Below are positions 9,911-19,542 of a DNA stretch of 64,000 bases, piece by piece. The notes beneath the pieces are model-generated. The model searched no databases, was not told where the DNA came from, and saw only the letters and a list, made by a program, of their open reading frames with translations. Position 1 is the stretch's first letter; each line of letters opens with the position of its first letter. The position numbers and the translations under genes were made by a program. Origin of the DNA: Geoanaerobacter pelophilus (GTDB lineage Bacteria; Desulfobacterota; Desulfuromonadia; Geobacterales; DSM-12255); assembly GCF_018476885.1 (NCBI RefSeq), contig NZ_JAHCVJ010000008.1, positions 1-64,000 of the forward strand, written 5' to 3'.

Positions 9911-10398
9911 CGGATTTTACCCGCGGTGCGGAGAGCAACCGAGTTTGCATGACAGATCGCGACTGCCAAGGCATCGGAGGCATCGGCCTGGGCGATTTCC
10001 GGGAGATTGAGAAGAATTTTTACCATCTGCTGTACCTGTTCCTTTGCGGCCTTGCCATGACCGACCACGGCCTGCTTGACCTGAAGAGCGGTGTATTCGG
10101 CAACTGGGAGACCGGCATTGACTCCGGCCACGATTGCTGCGCCGCGCGCCTGTCCCAGTTTAAGGGCGCTCTGGACGTTGTTAGAGAAAAAGATCTGTTC
10201 AATCGCCATTGCGTCGGGTTGGTAACGCTCGATCACTTCGGTAAGCCCGGTATATATTTTGTGCAGACGCTGCGGAAAATCGCCGGATGTATCAGTGAAA
10301 ATTGCACCGTTGTCAACGTGGAGCAGACGGTTCCCAAGCTTCTGGATAATGCCGTATCCGGTGATGCGTGAGCCGGGGTCGATGCCTAAGACTTTCAT
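9907..10398 (-). CDS. ruvC: Holliday junction resolvase RuvC
   Basis: A 163-aa endonuclease that resolves Holliday junctions. The acidic catalytic residues are visible in [12 protein letters not shown] near the N-terminus, AIEQIFF in the middle and [12 protein letters not shown] near the C-terminus. Length is typical. It is preceded by yebC on the same strand, with an intrinsic terminator between the two, so it may have a promoter of its own or rely on readthrough. Confidence 0.97.
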   Translation of the reverse strand: MKVLGIDPGSRITGYGIIQKLGNRLLHVDNGAIFTDTSGDFPQRLHKIYTGLTEVIERYQPDAMAIEQIFFSNNVQSALKLGQARGAAIVAGVNAGLPVAEYTALQVKQAVVGHGKAAKEQVQQMVKILLNLPEIAQADASDALAVAICHANSVALRTAGKIR

Positions 10399-10409
10399 AT
10401 GAAGGGGTC

Positions 10410-10440
10410 CAAAAATAAAGGGCGGGTCAAGCCCGCCCCA
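10410..10440 (-). terminator. intrinsic terminator between yebC and ruvC
   Basis: Read on the minus strand, GGGCGGGC-TTGA-CCCGCCC forms a tight 7-bp GC stem, followed by TTTATTTTTGG. It lies just after the yebC stop and would end or attenuate yebC transcription ahead of ruvC. Confidence 0.75.
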
Positions 10441-10444
10441 AGGG

Positions 10445-11188
10445 TTACATCATTTTTTCCATCTCTTCGGCAGAGATGTCGAAATTCGCATAGACGTTCT
10501 GTACATCGTCATTGTCTTCCAGTCGGTCCATCATTTTCAGCATGCTCTCGGCAGCTTTTCCTTCCAACTTTACCATGGTTTGCGGGATCATGGTAATTTC
10601 CGCCGACTCATGCTTGAAACCGGCTTTCTCAAGTGTTTCACGAACCTCCATGAAAGCGGAAGGATCGGTCAGCACTTCAATTTGTTCATCTTCTTCAACC
10701 ACATCGTCAGCGCCTGCTTCCAGGGCGCATTCAAAAAGCTTCTCGAAGTCAGTGGCTTTGCTGTAGGTGATCAGCCCCTTCTTGTCGAATATCCAGGAAA
10801 CGCAGCCGGTTTCACCCATATTGCCGTTGCACTTGGTGAATATGCTGCGGACATCCGATACAGTACGGTTGCGGTTGTCGGTCATTACCTCTACCAGTAC
10901 TGCCACCCCGTTCGGCCCGTATCCCTCGTAGGTAGTCTCCTCGTAGGTAACCCCCTCCATGCCGCCGGTTCCCTTTTTAATTGCCCGTTCGATATTATCT
11001 TTGGGCATGTTCTCGCCCTTAGCCTTATCAATAGCAGTACGCAGCCTGGGATTGGCTGCTGGATCGCCACCACCAAGCTTGGCAGCAACTGAAATCTCTT
11101 TAATGATCTTTGTGAAAATCTTGCCCCGCTTGGCATCGGCAGCACCTTTTTTGTGCTTTATGGTGCTCCATTTATTATGGCCCGACAT
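10445..11188 (-). CDS. yebC: YebC/PmpR family protein
   Basis: A 247-aa protein of the YebC/PmpR/TACO1 family, beginning with the signature [20 protein letters not shown]. The family was described as DNA-binding regulators, and more recently some members have been linked to ribosomes and translation of difficult sequences. The core motif [21 protein letters not shown] is intact and length is normal. Upstream of the ruv genes is a common position for this gene. Confidence 0.95.
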   Translation of the reverse strand: MSGHNKWSTIKHKKGAADAKRGKIFTKIIKEISVAAKLGGGDPAANPRLRTAIDKAKGENMPKDNIERAIKKGTGGMEGVTYEETTYEGYGPNGVAVLVEVMTDNRNRTVSDVRSIFTKCNGNMGETGCVSWIFDKKGLITYSKATDFEKLFECALEAGADDVVEEDEQIEVLTDPSAFMEVRETLEKAGFKHESAEITMIPQTMVKLEGKAAESMLKMMDRLEDNDDVQNVYANFDISAEEMEKMM

Positions 11189-11321
11189 GTTCGACTCCTT
11201 ACGAAAAATACAAGTATTTCAGCAATATCTTGAGTAAAAATCGGAAAATATTAGCACGGAGAAAACATTCTTGTAAAGACAGAAAAAGAAGTTAAACTGT
11301 ATTCCCGAAAAGGAGCTTCCA

Positions 11322-11723
11322 ATGGATTTCATGGCGAACTTTAAAAAACAAGGCCGGTGCTTAAAGGGTGGTGTTTGCTCGATTGCCAGTATTCTCCTGA
11401 CAATATTTTTGGTTCTTTCTGTGGCGGGGTGCGCCACATTCAGAAATGTATCGGAACTGTATCCTCCAATTATGGACCAGAATGAGCTAAAAAGGCCGTA
11501 TGTGAAGATTGCGGTTCTTGAGTGCAGCAGCGAACGTATCGGCAATATAGAAGGGGTTACGCCCCAAGACTACGACTGGGCCCATAATGCACTGCGTGAA
11601 CGAGCATATCGGCTCGGAGCTGATGCCGTTGTTTTGCCCGAGGTTCGGGTTGAGCGGGATACCTTTCTGTTTTTTCCTTCAAGTAAGATCAGGGCCAAGG
11701 GGATTGCCATAAAATTCCATTGA
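11322..11723 (+). CDS. small lipoprotein, RcsF/YbjQ-like core
   Basis: A 133-aa predicted lipoprotein. A basic start is followed by a hydrophobic segment ending in the lipobox LSVAGC (Cys about residue 37), so the mature protein is about 97 aa and lipid-anchored. The mature part contains YDWAHNALRERAYRLGADAVVLPEVRV, which resembles the alternating helix/strand pattern of small RcsF- or YbjQ-like domains; this is a weak resemblance. AAGGAG precedes the ATG at 11322. It is divergent from yebC and stands alone. Confidence 0.6.
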   Translation: MDFMANFKKQGRCLKGGVCSIASILLTIFLVLSVAGCATFRNVSELYPPIMDQNELKRPYVKIAVLECSSERIGNIEGVTPQDYDWAHNALRERAYRLGADAVVLPEVRVERDTFLFFPSSKIRAKGIAIKFH

Positions 11724-12221
11724 GCCCAAATCGGTAGAATGTTTGACGCGAAAATTTCAGATTTATAATCCTCTGTCTTTTCCTTTATAGGTTGTTCTTC
11801 TGTCCCATCCAATCCCTGTTTAACTGAAAATATGTTTTGGTTGTAGATCCTCTTAGTCGCAAACTGTCCGGCTGATAACTATTTTATTGTTTAAAATGTT
11901 GAAAATTAGCAAAAATTTAATATACTTTTTAGTAAAGAGCTGTCGAGAAATTATCCCTGTGAAATTGATGGGTTGTAGAGGCTTGTTTGGGTTTTACGCT
12001 AAAAACTGTAAACTCTGTTTTAATATGACTGTATCGCTATTTGAAAAAAGTGTGCGTATTTGTGTTGATGTATAAGTTGTTTGAATTGCGATAAAATATC
12101 GGCATCTGTTTTGAGTAAAAAAAATGCCCTTGACACAAATAAAACGACGTGCTAAAAAATATTTAAAATTGAATTGCAAATTGTAAAACAGGCATTGAAT
12201 AATTTGTAAACACAGGCTGCC
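11724..12221. other. long AT-rich intergenic region upstream of the IclR gene
   Basis: About 500 bp with no credible gene. A 62-codon open frame at 11887-12075 has no ribosome binding site or family resemblance. The right end holds a good sigma-70-like promoter for the IclR gene, listed separately. Homopolymer A and T runs are frequent, and no hairpin or tRNA was found. Confidence 0.5.
12130..12158 (+). promoter_or_regulatory. sigma-70-like promoter for the IclR regulator
   Basis: TTGACA at 12130-12135 is followed after exactly 17 bp by TAAAAA at 12153-12158, with AT-rich sequence downstream. The IclR gene starts 63 bp later. The -35 hexamer is perfect and the -10 is partial. Confidence 0.5.
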
Positions 12222-12992
12222 ATGACCAAAGAAAAAAGTACATATTCGGTGCAGACCGTGGATAAGGCTCTTGATCTTCTTGAGGCCTTGGCCGATGAAG
12301 TTCCGCCGGCAACTCTCCCGAATCTGACTGAGCGGCTTGGGTTGAGTCGAAACAAGGTTTTTCGCCTGCTGGCCACTCTTGAGGGACGTGGTCTGGTGGA
12401 GCGTGAGGAAGGGAGCGGGGTTTATCGTCTCGGAGTGAGTTCCGTAGCCCTGGCTCAGCGCTTTATCAGTAGTGCCAGTATCATCAGGCACGCCCATCCG
12501 GTCATGGAAGAGCTGGTTCGTAAGCATGATGAGGCGGTTTATCTGACTGTGTTGCTCGGTGACGAAGTCCTGTTCCTTGACATGGTTGATTGCTGGCAGA
12601 ACGTGAAGACAACCCCTATGGTAGGGAAGAAGTTTCCGTTCTTTACCAATGCCGCTGGAAAGGTGCTCAAGGCCCTTGAGTCCCAGGAGATCCTCGAAAG
12701 GCTTTTTAAAAGGCGTGGCCGGAGAAAGGATCTGCCGGATTTCGAGGTGCTCGGCACTGAATTGACCGCCATCCGGGAGAAGGGTGTTGCCGTTGAACAG
12801 GGGGGGCTCGGTGAAGGTGTGGTAACGGTGGCTGTTACCATCAAGGATTATGCCGGAAAGGTTATCGGCGCCCTCGCCATGTTGGGCCCATCATTCAGAA
12901 TGCTGTCTGACCGTGTTGAAAATGAAATTATCCCCTCTTTGAAAGAGGGCGCTGAGGTGTTGTCGATGAAGTTCGGGTATGCACCGATTTGA
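12222..12992 (+). CDS. IclR family transcriptional regulator
   Basis: A 256-aa regulator. Residues about 5-70 form the winged helix-turn-helix (TVDKALDLLEAL...LGLSRNKVFRLLATLEGRGLVER). The rest is the IclR effector-binding domain, including VLFLDMVDCWQ, FTNAAGKVLKAL and the EQGGLGEGVVTVAVTIKDYAG block. It lies immediately upstream of the DUF485/symporter pair on the same strand. The inference is that it controls uptake of a small carboxylate such as acetate, but the effector is not readable from sequence. Confidence 0.9.
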   Translation: MTKEKSTYSVQTVDKALDLLEALADEVPPATLPNLTERLGLSRNKVFRLLATLEGRGLVEREEGSGVYRLGVSSVALAQRFISSASIIRHAHPVMEELVRKHDEAVYLTVLLGDEVLFLDMVDCWQNVKTTPMVGKKFPFFTNAAGKVLKALESQEILERLFKRRGRRKDLPDFEVLGTELTAIREKGVAVEQGGLGEGVVTVAVTIKDYAGKVIGALAMLGPSFRMLSDRVENEIIPSLKEGAEVLSMKFGYAPI

Positions 12993-13121
12993 AACGGAAG
13001 GATGCAGCAGGATTACAATAAATCGGAAAGGAGGCTGCGCAAGCTGACAGACATTTAGGAAACGTATGGATCGGGACGCCGTTCCATCAAGGTTTGATCT
13101 ACCAAGAAAGGAGTAACTACC

Positions 13122-13430
13122 ATGGCAGAAAGGCAATACGACTGGGGCGCAATAGCGAAGAACCCAAAATTTATCGAACTTCATCGCAAGAAGACGGTGT
13201 TCTTGTTCGGTTGGTGGATATTCTCCACCGTTTACTATTTCCTGCTTCCGATTGGTGCAGCATACGCACCGGGTCTGTTCAAGATCAAGATTATCAGCAA
13301 CATCAACTTCGGATACATTTTCGCTCTTTCCCAGTTTTTCGTATCCTGGGGACTTGCAATGTACTATGCCCACGTCGCTAACAAAGACTTTGACCGGCTC
13401 ACTCGTGAACTGGTTGATGAGCTCAAGTAA
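13122..13430 (+). CDS. DUF485 membrane protein, symporter partner
   Basis: A 102-aa inner-membrane protein of the DUF485 family with two hydrophobic helices (about residues 24-48 and 60-85). The N-terminal signature is PKFIELHRKKTVFLFGWWIF. Family members are typically encoded directly upstream of ActP-type acetate symporters, as here (15 bp gap). AAAGGAG precedes the ATG. It probably assists the transporter, though its precise role is not established. Confidence 0.9.
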   Translation: MAERQYDWGAIAKNPKFIELHRKKTVFLFGWWIFSTVYYFLLPIGAAYAPGLFKIKIISNINFGYIFALSQFFVSWGLAMYYAHVANKDFDRLTRELVDELK

Positions 13431-13445
13431 AGGAGGAGATCTAAC

Positions 13446-15446
13446 ATGAAAAAACTGTTCGTAGGATTAACGTTAGCCCTCTCACTGGGCTCATTTGCAT
13501 TCGCTGAAGAACCGAAGGCTCCTGCCGCCGCTCCTGGCGCACCGGCAGCCTCTGCCCCTGCAGCCACAACGGCACCTGCGGCTGCTCCTGCAGCAATGCA
13601 GGCCGTTCCTGCTCCCGCAGCAGCTCCTGCCGCAGCGCCGGTCGACAAGGGTACTCTCAAGGCCAATCCGAAAGTCACCATCCCGATCTTCCTGATCATT
13701 ATTGCCTGTACCATGGCTGTTGTTGTCTGGTCAGCCAAGAAGACCAAGTCGGCTGCTGACTTCTACACTGCCGGCGGTGGCATTACCGGAACCCAGAATG
13801 GTTGGGCAATTGCAGGCGACTATATGTCTGCTGCCTCGTTCCTCGGTATTTCCGGGATGATCTCCCTCTACGGGTATGACGGGTTCATGTACTCGGTCGG
13901 CTGGCTGGTGGCATACATCACCGTGCTCCTGATCGTTGCCGAGCCGTGTCGGAATGCAGGCAAGTACACCCTGGGCGATATCCTTTCCTTCAGGACCGAG
14001 CCGAAACCGGTGCGCGCTGTTGCCGCTATTTCGGTTGTTGCCGTATCGACTTTCTACCTCACCGCTCAGATGGTTGGTGCCGGTAAACTGATGCAGCTCC
14101 TTCTTGGCATCCCTTATACTTATGCAATTATCGGCGTTGGTATCCTGATGGTTGGTTACGTTGTTTTCGGTGGTATGACTGCAACTACCTGGGTACAGAT
14201 CATCAAGGCCGGTCTGCTCATGACTGGTGCCGGTGTTCTCTCCATTCTTGTTGCGCTCAAGTCCAACATGAATCCGATCCAGTTCTTCACTGACATCGCG
14301 GGCAGCCAGAACATTATCGACCATGTCAAGCTTCTGCCGATTTTCATCAAGGAAATGGAAGCCGGAAAGGTCACCGCAGAACTTGCCGGGCAGCGTTTCC
14401 TTGAGCCTGGCCTGTTCCTCACCAACCCGCTTGACCAGATTTCCCTCGGTATGGCCCTTGTTCTCGGTACTGCCGGGATGCCGCACATCCTTATGCGCTT
14501 CTTCACCGTTCCGACGGCACAGGCTGCACGTAAGTCTGTTATCGTTGCCATGTGGATCATCGGTTCGTTCTACATCCTGACCACGCTGCTCGGTTTCGGT
14601 GCTGCTATCCACGTAACTCCGCAGGGTATCCAGAAGGTTGACAAAGGCGGCAACATGGCAGCAATGATGCTCGCCAAACAGCTCGGCAGCGACATCTCGC
14701 CGTTCCTCGGCGACCTCCTCCTTGCTTTCCTTTGCGCCGTTGCTTTCGCTACGATCCTCGCGGTTGTTTCCGGCCTGGTTCTGGCAGCTTCCGCAGCTAT
14801 TGCCCACGACATCTATGTTAACGTCATCAAGGACGGCCATGCCGACCAGCACGAGCAGGTTATGGCAGCTCGAATCACCTCTCTTGTTGTTGGCGTTATG
14901 GGTATTGTTATCGGTATCGCAGCTGAGAAGCAGAACGTTGCCCACCTGGTTGCATTGGCGTTCGCAGTTGCCTCTTCAGGTAACCTGCCGGTTGTTGTCA
15001 TGTCGCTCTTCTGGCGTAAGTTCAACACTGCTGGCGTCATCTCCGGCCTGCTGGTCGGTACCATTGCTTCCATCGGCCTGGTTATGGTATCTCCGAACAT
15101 GACCTACCCCAACAAGGTTGCCGATGATGCGAAAAAAGCCTACACCCTGCTTGAGAAGAACATTGCAGACGGCAAAATAAAGCCTGAGGCAATGGATAAG
15201 ACCATGAAGACCATCTCTGAAAAGAAGGCAGAAGAAGCCAAGAACCGTGGTGGCAAGTCCGTAATGGGCCTTGACAAGCCGCTCTTCACCCTGAAGAACC
15301 CGGGCATCCTCTCGATCCCGATCGGCTTCATCGCTGCTATCCTCGGCACCCTGGCATTCCCGAGCCGTCGTTCGGAAGAGATGTTCGACGAGATCTATGT
15401 TCGCCAGAATACCGGCATCGGTATGGCCAAGGCGATCGACCACTAA
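13446..15446 (+). CDS. actP: sodium:solute symporter, ActP-like, with Ala/Pro-rich N-terminal extension
   Basis: A 666-aa transporter of the sodium:solute symporter family, most like acetate permeases. It begins with a cleavable-looking signal peptide (MKKLFVGLTLALSLGSFAFA), then about 50 residues made almost only of Ala and Pro, then the transporter core. The core includes SAADFYTAGGGITGTQNGWAIAGDY, the substrate-region motif of the acetate group. About 12 more hydrophobic helices follow, with a charged soluble insert around residues 555-615 before the last helix. The signal peptide plus Ala/Pro linker is unusual for the wider family. DUF485 lies 15 bp upstream and a terminator follows, so the two form one unit behind the IclR gene. 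Confidence 0.88.
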   Translation: MKKLFVGLTLALSLGSFAFAEEPKAPAAAPGAPAASAPAATTAPAAAPAAMQAVPAPAAAPAAAPVDKGTLKANPKVTIPIFLIIIACTMAVVVWSAKKTKSAADFYTAGGGITGTQNGWAIAGDYMSAASFLGISGMISLYGYDGFMYSVGWLVAYITVLLIVAEPCRNAGKYTLGDILSFRTEPKPVRAVAAISVVAVSTFYLTAQMVGAGKLMQLLLGIPYTYAIIGVGILMVGYVVFGGMTATTWVQIIKAGLLMTGAGVLSILVALKSNMNPIQFFTDIAGSQNIIDHVKLLPIFIKEMEAGKVTAELAGQRFLEPGLFLTNPLDQISLGMALVLGTAGMPHILMRFFTVPTAQAARKSVIVAMWIIGSFYILTTLLGFGAAIHVTPQGIQKVDKGGNMAAMMLAKQLGSDISPFLGDLLLAFLCAVAFATILAVVSGLVLAASAAIAHDIYVNVIKDGHADQHEQVMAARITSLVVGVMGIVIGIAAEKQNVAHLVALAFAVASSGNLPVVVMSLFWRKFNTAGVISGLLVGTIASIGLVMVSPNMTYPNKVADDAKKAYTLLEKNIADGKIKPEAMDKTMKTISEKKAEEAKNRGGKSVMGLDKPLFTLKNPGILSIPIGFIAAILGTLAFPSRRSEEMFDEIYVRQNTGIGMAKAIDH

Positions 15447-15471
15447 CATTAGCGCTACACTGTGATAAAAT

Positions 15472-15503
15472 ATGGGGAAGGCTTTGCCTTCCCCATTTTT
15501 TTG
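15472..15503 (+). terminator. intrinsic terminator after the symporter
   Basis: ATGGGGAAGGC and GCCTTCCCCAT pair perfectly around a TTT loop and are followed by TTTTTT. This is a strong rho-independent terminator for the IclR/DUF485/symporter unit. Confidence 0.9.
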
Positions 15504-15513
15504 AGTAATCAAC

Positions 15514-16740
15514 ATGGAACAAGAGATCGTCATAAAAGTACCCCCTGCCTTGCTGCAGGAGCAGATTTTGCTCCGTGTCCGCGGGGTATTGCCGTTTCTG
15601 GACACCCAGGAGACTGTTGACCTGCTGGGATCCTTATACAATCACTTTAATGGGGAAAAGGTCTGGCTGGATTCAGTGTCTGGTCGTGAGACCAGCCTCT
15701 CACGGGACGTTCAGGCGACCTCACTTTATCCGGAGTTGAAGCAGCGGCATGAAGAGCTTAACAGCCTTGAGATGGAGCGGTTCCTGAAAGTGCAGTCGGT
15801 GCCGACGCTTCACGCCTCATGCACCGAATACCGAGATATCCTGGCCCGGCGCACTCTTGAACTGGTAGAGGCAGAGATGGATGCGGCCGGTAAAGGTCTG
15901 CCGCCGCTTGCCTATGCCCTGATTAGCATGGGGAGCGACGGTCGTGAGGAGCAGACGCTCATAACCGACCAGGATTATCTGATTGTTTATGCCGATGACG
16001 GTGGCGAAGAGGCGGACCTTTACTTCAAAGAGTTTGCGGAACTTCTGGTGGAGCGGCTGGCGGATATCGGTTTTAAAAAATGTACCGGCGATATCATGCC
16101 TTCTAATCCGACCTGGCGCGGCTCTTATTCCCAGTGGCGCAAAAAACTACTGGCTATTGTTCGTTACGAATACGAGGACTATGGCAAAAACCTGATGGAC
16201 CTGATCGTTCTTTCTGATGCCCGCTATGTCGCCGGCAACAAAGAACTGGCCAATGATCTTATCGACCTGATTCGCGGGCTTGAACGGGATTATTTCTCGG
16301 TGCTGTGGGGAATGGCCAAGGCTGCGACAGAGATGAAACTGGCGCTCGGTTTCATGAAACGGCTCTGGACCGAAGGCTCTGGCGAGCACAAAGGGGAATT
16401 CAACATCAAGCTACTGGCTTGGGCGCCGTTGGTAATGAATGTAAGGATTTTGTCGATCAATCAGGGGATCCCGGCCACCAGCACCCTGAAGCGGATCGAA
16501 CACCTGGAAAAGGAAGGGAGTTTTTCCCGCAATACTGCCTCCGGCCTCTCCGATGCCTACCATATCCTGACCCGTCACCGCATTCTCCTGCAGATCAAGG
16601 TGATCAAGGGGATCCAGCGGGAATCCTATTACCTGAACCCGTATCAGCTGACTACGGACGAGCGGGAAAGAATCCGTCACGCGCTGCTCAAGATCGAGGA
16701 ATTGCAGAAGACCATTCACACCAATTTTCATATCATGTAG
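15514..16740 (+). CDS. DUF294 nucleotidyltransferase-like protein
   Basis: A 408-aa cytoplasmic protein. Residues about 130-250 contain the polymerase-beta-type nucleotidyltransferase signature MGSDGREEQTLITDQDYLIVYAD, with the two aspartates expected for metal binding. A C-terminal helical region (about 265-400) matches the DUF294 C-terminal substrate-binding part. The family is related to GlnD-type PII uridylyltransferases but usually carries CBS domains at the N-terminus. These are absent here, where a short helical N-terminus replaces them. Genes of this family often sit beside acetate symporters, and this one follows one after a terminator. Confidence 0.82.
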   Translation: MEQEIVIKVPPALLQEQILLRVRGVLPFLDTQETVDLLGSLYNHFNGEKVWLDSVSGRETSLSRDVQATSLYPELKQRHEELNSLEMERFLKVQSVPTLHASCTEYRDILARRTLELVEAEMDAAGKGLPPLAYALISMGSDGREEQTLITDQDYLIVYADDGGEEADLYFKEFAELLVERLADIGFKKCTGDIMPSNPTWRGSYSQWRKKLLAIVRYEYEDYGKNLMDLIVLSDARYVAGNKELANDLIDLIRGLERDYFSVLWGMAKAATEMKLALGFMKRLWTEGSGEHKGEFNIKLLAWAPLVMNVRILSINQGIPATSTLKRIEHLEKEGSFSRNTASGLSDAYHILTRHRILLQIKVIKGIQRESYYLNPYQLTTDERERIRHALLKIEELQKTIHTNFHIM

Positions 16741-16919
16741 CCCACCAACTAAGATCTCCTTTGGCTGTAACTGTTATCCCCCCTTGACTTCAAATTGACT
16801 GCGGCATGTGGTAAACGTTCACTGTTTCGTTTGCAGAATAGCCATGTTGCCCTTCAGTCTTGCGCGACAATGCCGGAAATGGTACAACGAGCCAAAATGT
16901 ATTTCGGAGGTTTTTCATA

Positions 16920-18113
16920 ATGGCCATTGCGTCGAAAGTTCAGACCTTCATTGAAGGCGCTTCGTGGATTCGCAGGATGTTCGAGGAGGGAGAGCGTCTC
17001 AGGGCCGTGCATGGGGCTGACAAGGTCTACGACTTTACCCTGGGTAATCCCAACATTGAGCCGCCCGCACGGTTTGACCAGGAGTTCCGTAAGCTTGCGG
17101 AAAATCCGATACCGGGCATGCACCGCTATATGAGCAATGCAGGCTACGAAGAGACCCGCGCCGCAGTTGCCGGGTTGCTTAGCGAGACTGCCGGGATCGC
17201 GGTTCCTTCTTCCTGTGTGGTCATGACCTGCGGCGCCAGCGGGGCGTTGAACGTGGTGCTGAAAACCATTTTGAACCCAGGCGAAGAGGTAATCATCCTG
17301 ACGCCGCACTTTGTGGAGTACAAGTTTTACATCGACAACCATGGCGGGGTCCCCAGGGAGGTCTGGACCGATCAGGAGACCTTCCAGTTGCAGTTCCCGG
17401 CTATCGAGGCGGCAATAAACCACAAAACACGGGCAATCATCATCAATACCCCGAATAACCCGACCGGCGTGATCTATCCGGCAGAAAGCCTGCAGAAGCT
17501 TGGAGAACTGATCAGCCGCAAGGAGCGCGAGCTTGATCGCCATATCTATGTAATATCCGACGAGCCGTATGGCCGCATCGCCTACGAAGGCAAGTCAGTA
17601 CCGAACATCTTCAAATACGTTGATAACTCGGTCATTGTTACCTCGCATTCAAAGGACCTGGCGCTTCCCGGTGAGAGGATCGGCTACCTGGCCGCCAATC
17701 CCAATATGACTCACTGCGAGCTGTTTATTGAAGGCGCTATTTTCTGCAACCGGACCCTCGGTTTTGTCAATGCCCCGGCCCTTTTGCAGCGGCTGGTGGC
17801 CAAGCTGCAGCACGAGTCGGTGGATATTGAGGATTACCAGTCCAAGAGAGATCTTCTCTATACTCACCTGACGTCGCTCGGCTTTAAAATGGTCAAGCCG
17901 GACGGTGCATTTTACTTGTTTCCCAAATCCCCGCTCGCAGATGACGTGGCTTTTGTCAAGGTGGCGCAGAAACACCATCTGCTCCTGGTCCCTGGGGCCG
18001 GGTTCGGGGCGCCGGGGTACTTCCGGATTGCCTACTGCGTCGATCGGGCTATGATCGAGCGGAGTTTCGATGCCTGGAAGGCTCTGGCTGTCGAGTTGGG
18101 TCTCAAGGGTTGA
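16920..18113 (+). CDS. PLP-dependent aminotransferase (class I/II)
   Basis: A 397-aa fold-type I aminotransferase. Landmarks are CGASGALNVVLKT (cofactor phosphate region), NTPNNPTGV, SDEPYGRIAYEG and SHSKDLALPGERIGY, whose lysine should form the PLP Schiff base. It also has the C-terminal arginine region FRIAYCVDRAMIERS. The frame is open from 16860, but the ATG at 16920 has CGGAGG upstream at good spacing and begins the conserved part. The substrate cannot be assigned. A response regulator gene follows 43 bp later. Confidence 0.88.
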   Translation: MAIASKVQTFIEGASWIRRMFEEGERLRAVHGADKVYDFTLGNPNIEPPARFDQEFRKLAENPIPGMHRYMSNAGYEETRAAVAGLLSETAGIAVPSSCVVMTCGASGALNVVLKTILNPGEEVIILTPHFVEYKFYIDNHGGVPREVWTDQETFQLQFPAIEAAINHKTRAIIINTPNNPTGVIYPAESLQKLGELISRKERELDRHIYVISDEPYGRIAYEGKSVPNIFKYVDNSVIVTSHSKDLALPGERIGYLAANPNMTHCELFIEGAIFCNRTLGFVNAPALLQRLVAKLQHESVDIEDYQSKRDLLYTHLTSLGFKMVKPDGAFYLFPKSPLADDVAFVKVAQKHHLLLVPGAGFGAPGYFRIAYCVDRAMIERSFDAWKALAVELGLKG

Positions 18114-18156
18114 CAGATTCAAGCAAGCAATCCACTCCTTTTGCATAAGGTGTTTC

Positions 18157-19530
18157 ATGGCGAAAACTATTCTTGTTGTTGACGACGAGGCAAGCATCCG
18201 TACCTCGCTGCAGGGGATCCTCGAAGACGAGGGATACCGACCGCAACTTGCCGAAGACGGGGTGACAGCATTGACCATGGTGCAGCAAGACCTCCCCGAT
18301 CTGGTATTGCTCGATATCTGGATGCCCGGCCTTGACGGCCTGGAAGTGCTCCAGAAGCTCAAAGCGATTCATCCAGCACTGCTGGTCATCATGATGTCGG
18401 GGCACGGCACCATCGAAACGGCGGTGCGTTCGACCAAGATGGGGGCCTATGACTTCATCGAAAAGCCGTTGTCCCTGGAAAAACTGGTGCTGACTATTCA
18501 GAACGCCTTTGATATGCAGCGGTTGCAGGACGAGAACGAGGTCTTAAGGGATGCCGTGCTCCATGATCATGAAATGGTCGGGAGTTCCGCAGTCATTGCC
18601 TCTCTGAGGGAGCAGATCCGGCTGGTTGCCCCGAGCAGCGCGTCAGTGCTGATAACGGGCGAAAACGGCACCGGCAAGGAGCTGGTGGCGCGGGCAGTTC
18701 ACTTCCAGAGTAATCGCAGTTCCAAGCCATTCATGGAGATCAACTGTGCGGCGATTCCCGATGAACTGATCGAGTCGGAACTGTTCGGCCATGAAAAAGG
18801 TGCTTTCACCGGGGCGGTTTCCCAGAAGAAAGGCAAATTCGACCTGGCAGACGGCGGCACGATATTCCTGGACGAGATCGGAGACATGTCACTCCGGACT
18901 CAGGCGAAAGTACTCAGGGTGCTGCAGGAGCGGAAGTTTGAACGGGTTGGCGGCACCAGGACCATCGAGGTGGATGTGCGGATCGTTGCTGCCACTAACA
19001 AGGTGCTGGAGGAGGAAATCAAGCAGGGAGCGTTCCGCGAAGACCTTTTTTACCGGCTCAATGTCGTGCCGTTCACAGTGCCGCCGCTGCGAGAGCGCAA
19101 GGACGACATCCCGTTGCTGATCGAGCATTTTCTGGACCTGTTCTGTCGCAAGGAAGGGCGCGAACGGATCGAGATCCAGAGCGATGCCGTTGACCTGATG
19201 AAATGCTACAACTGGCCGGGCAATATCCGCGAATTGAAGAATATTGTCGAGCGGTTGGTAATTATGAGCCTCGGCAGATCAATCGGTGTTGATCAGCTTC
19301 CTGACTATTTCCGGGATCATGAAGTATCAGCGGATGCGGCAGCAAAGCTCGAAGGTCTGGCAGGAACCAATTCGCTCAGGTCGGCCCGGGAAGAGTTCGA
19401 GAAAGAGTTCATTCTCCAGAAGCTTGAAGAGTTCGGCTGGAACATCAGCAAGACTGCCGAAGCCATTGCGCTGGAACGCACCAATCTTCATCGTAAGATT
19501 AAAAGTTACGGCATCGACATGAAGAAATAG
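18157..19530 (+). CDS. sigma-54 dependent response regulator, NtrX/NtrC-like
   Basis: A 457-aa regulator. The receiver domain (about 1-120) has the acidic pocket VVDDE and the phospho-accepting Asp in [10 protein letters not shown], plus the conserved Lys in FIEKPLS. The AAA+ domain (about 145-385) has Walker [16 protein letters not shown], the sigma-54-contacting loop HEKGAFTGA and Walker [13 protein letters not shown] Fis-type helix-turn-helix ends the protein ([22 protein letters not shown]). It should activate sigma-54 promoters when phosphorylated. The start at 18157 follows from the domain boundary; upstream in-frame codons overlap the aminotransferase. No kinase gene is adjacent. Confidence 0.93.
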   Translation: MAKTILVVDDEASIRTSLQGILEDEGYRPQLAEDGVTALTMVQQDLPDLVLLDIWMPGLDGLEVLQKLKAIHPALLVIMMSGHGTIETAVRSTKMGAYDFIEKPLSLEKLVLTIQNAFDMQRLQDENEVLRDAVLHDHEMVGSSAVIASLREQIRLVAPSSASVLITGENGTGKELVARAVHFQSNRSSKPFMEINCAAIPDELIESELFGHEKGAFTGAVSQKKGKFDLADGGTIFLDEIGDMSLRTQAKVLRVLQERKFERVGGTRTIEVDVRIVAATNKVLEEEIKQGAFREDLFYRLNVVPFTVPPLRERKDDIPLLIEHFLDLFCRKEGRERIEIQSDAVDLMKCYNWPGNIRELKNIVERLVIMSLGRSIGVDQLPDYFRDHEVSADAAAKLEGLAGTNSLRSAREEFEKEFILQKLEEFGWNISKTAEAIALERTNLHRKIKSYGIDMKK

Positions 19531-19542
19531 TCAGGAGCTGTG

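Noticed and set aside
11887-12075. 62-codon plus-strand frame in the AT-rich gap
   Set aside because: No ribosome binding site, no family resemblance, lies in sequence with many chance frames.
13731-14945. 404-codon minus-strand frame opposite the symporter
   Set aside because: Shadow; its Asn/Asp/His-rich product is typical of an antisense reading of a membrane protein gene.
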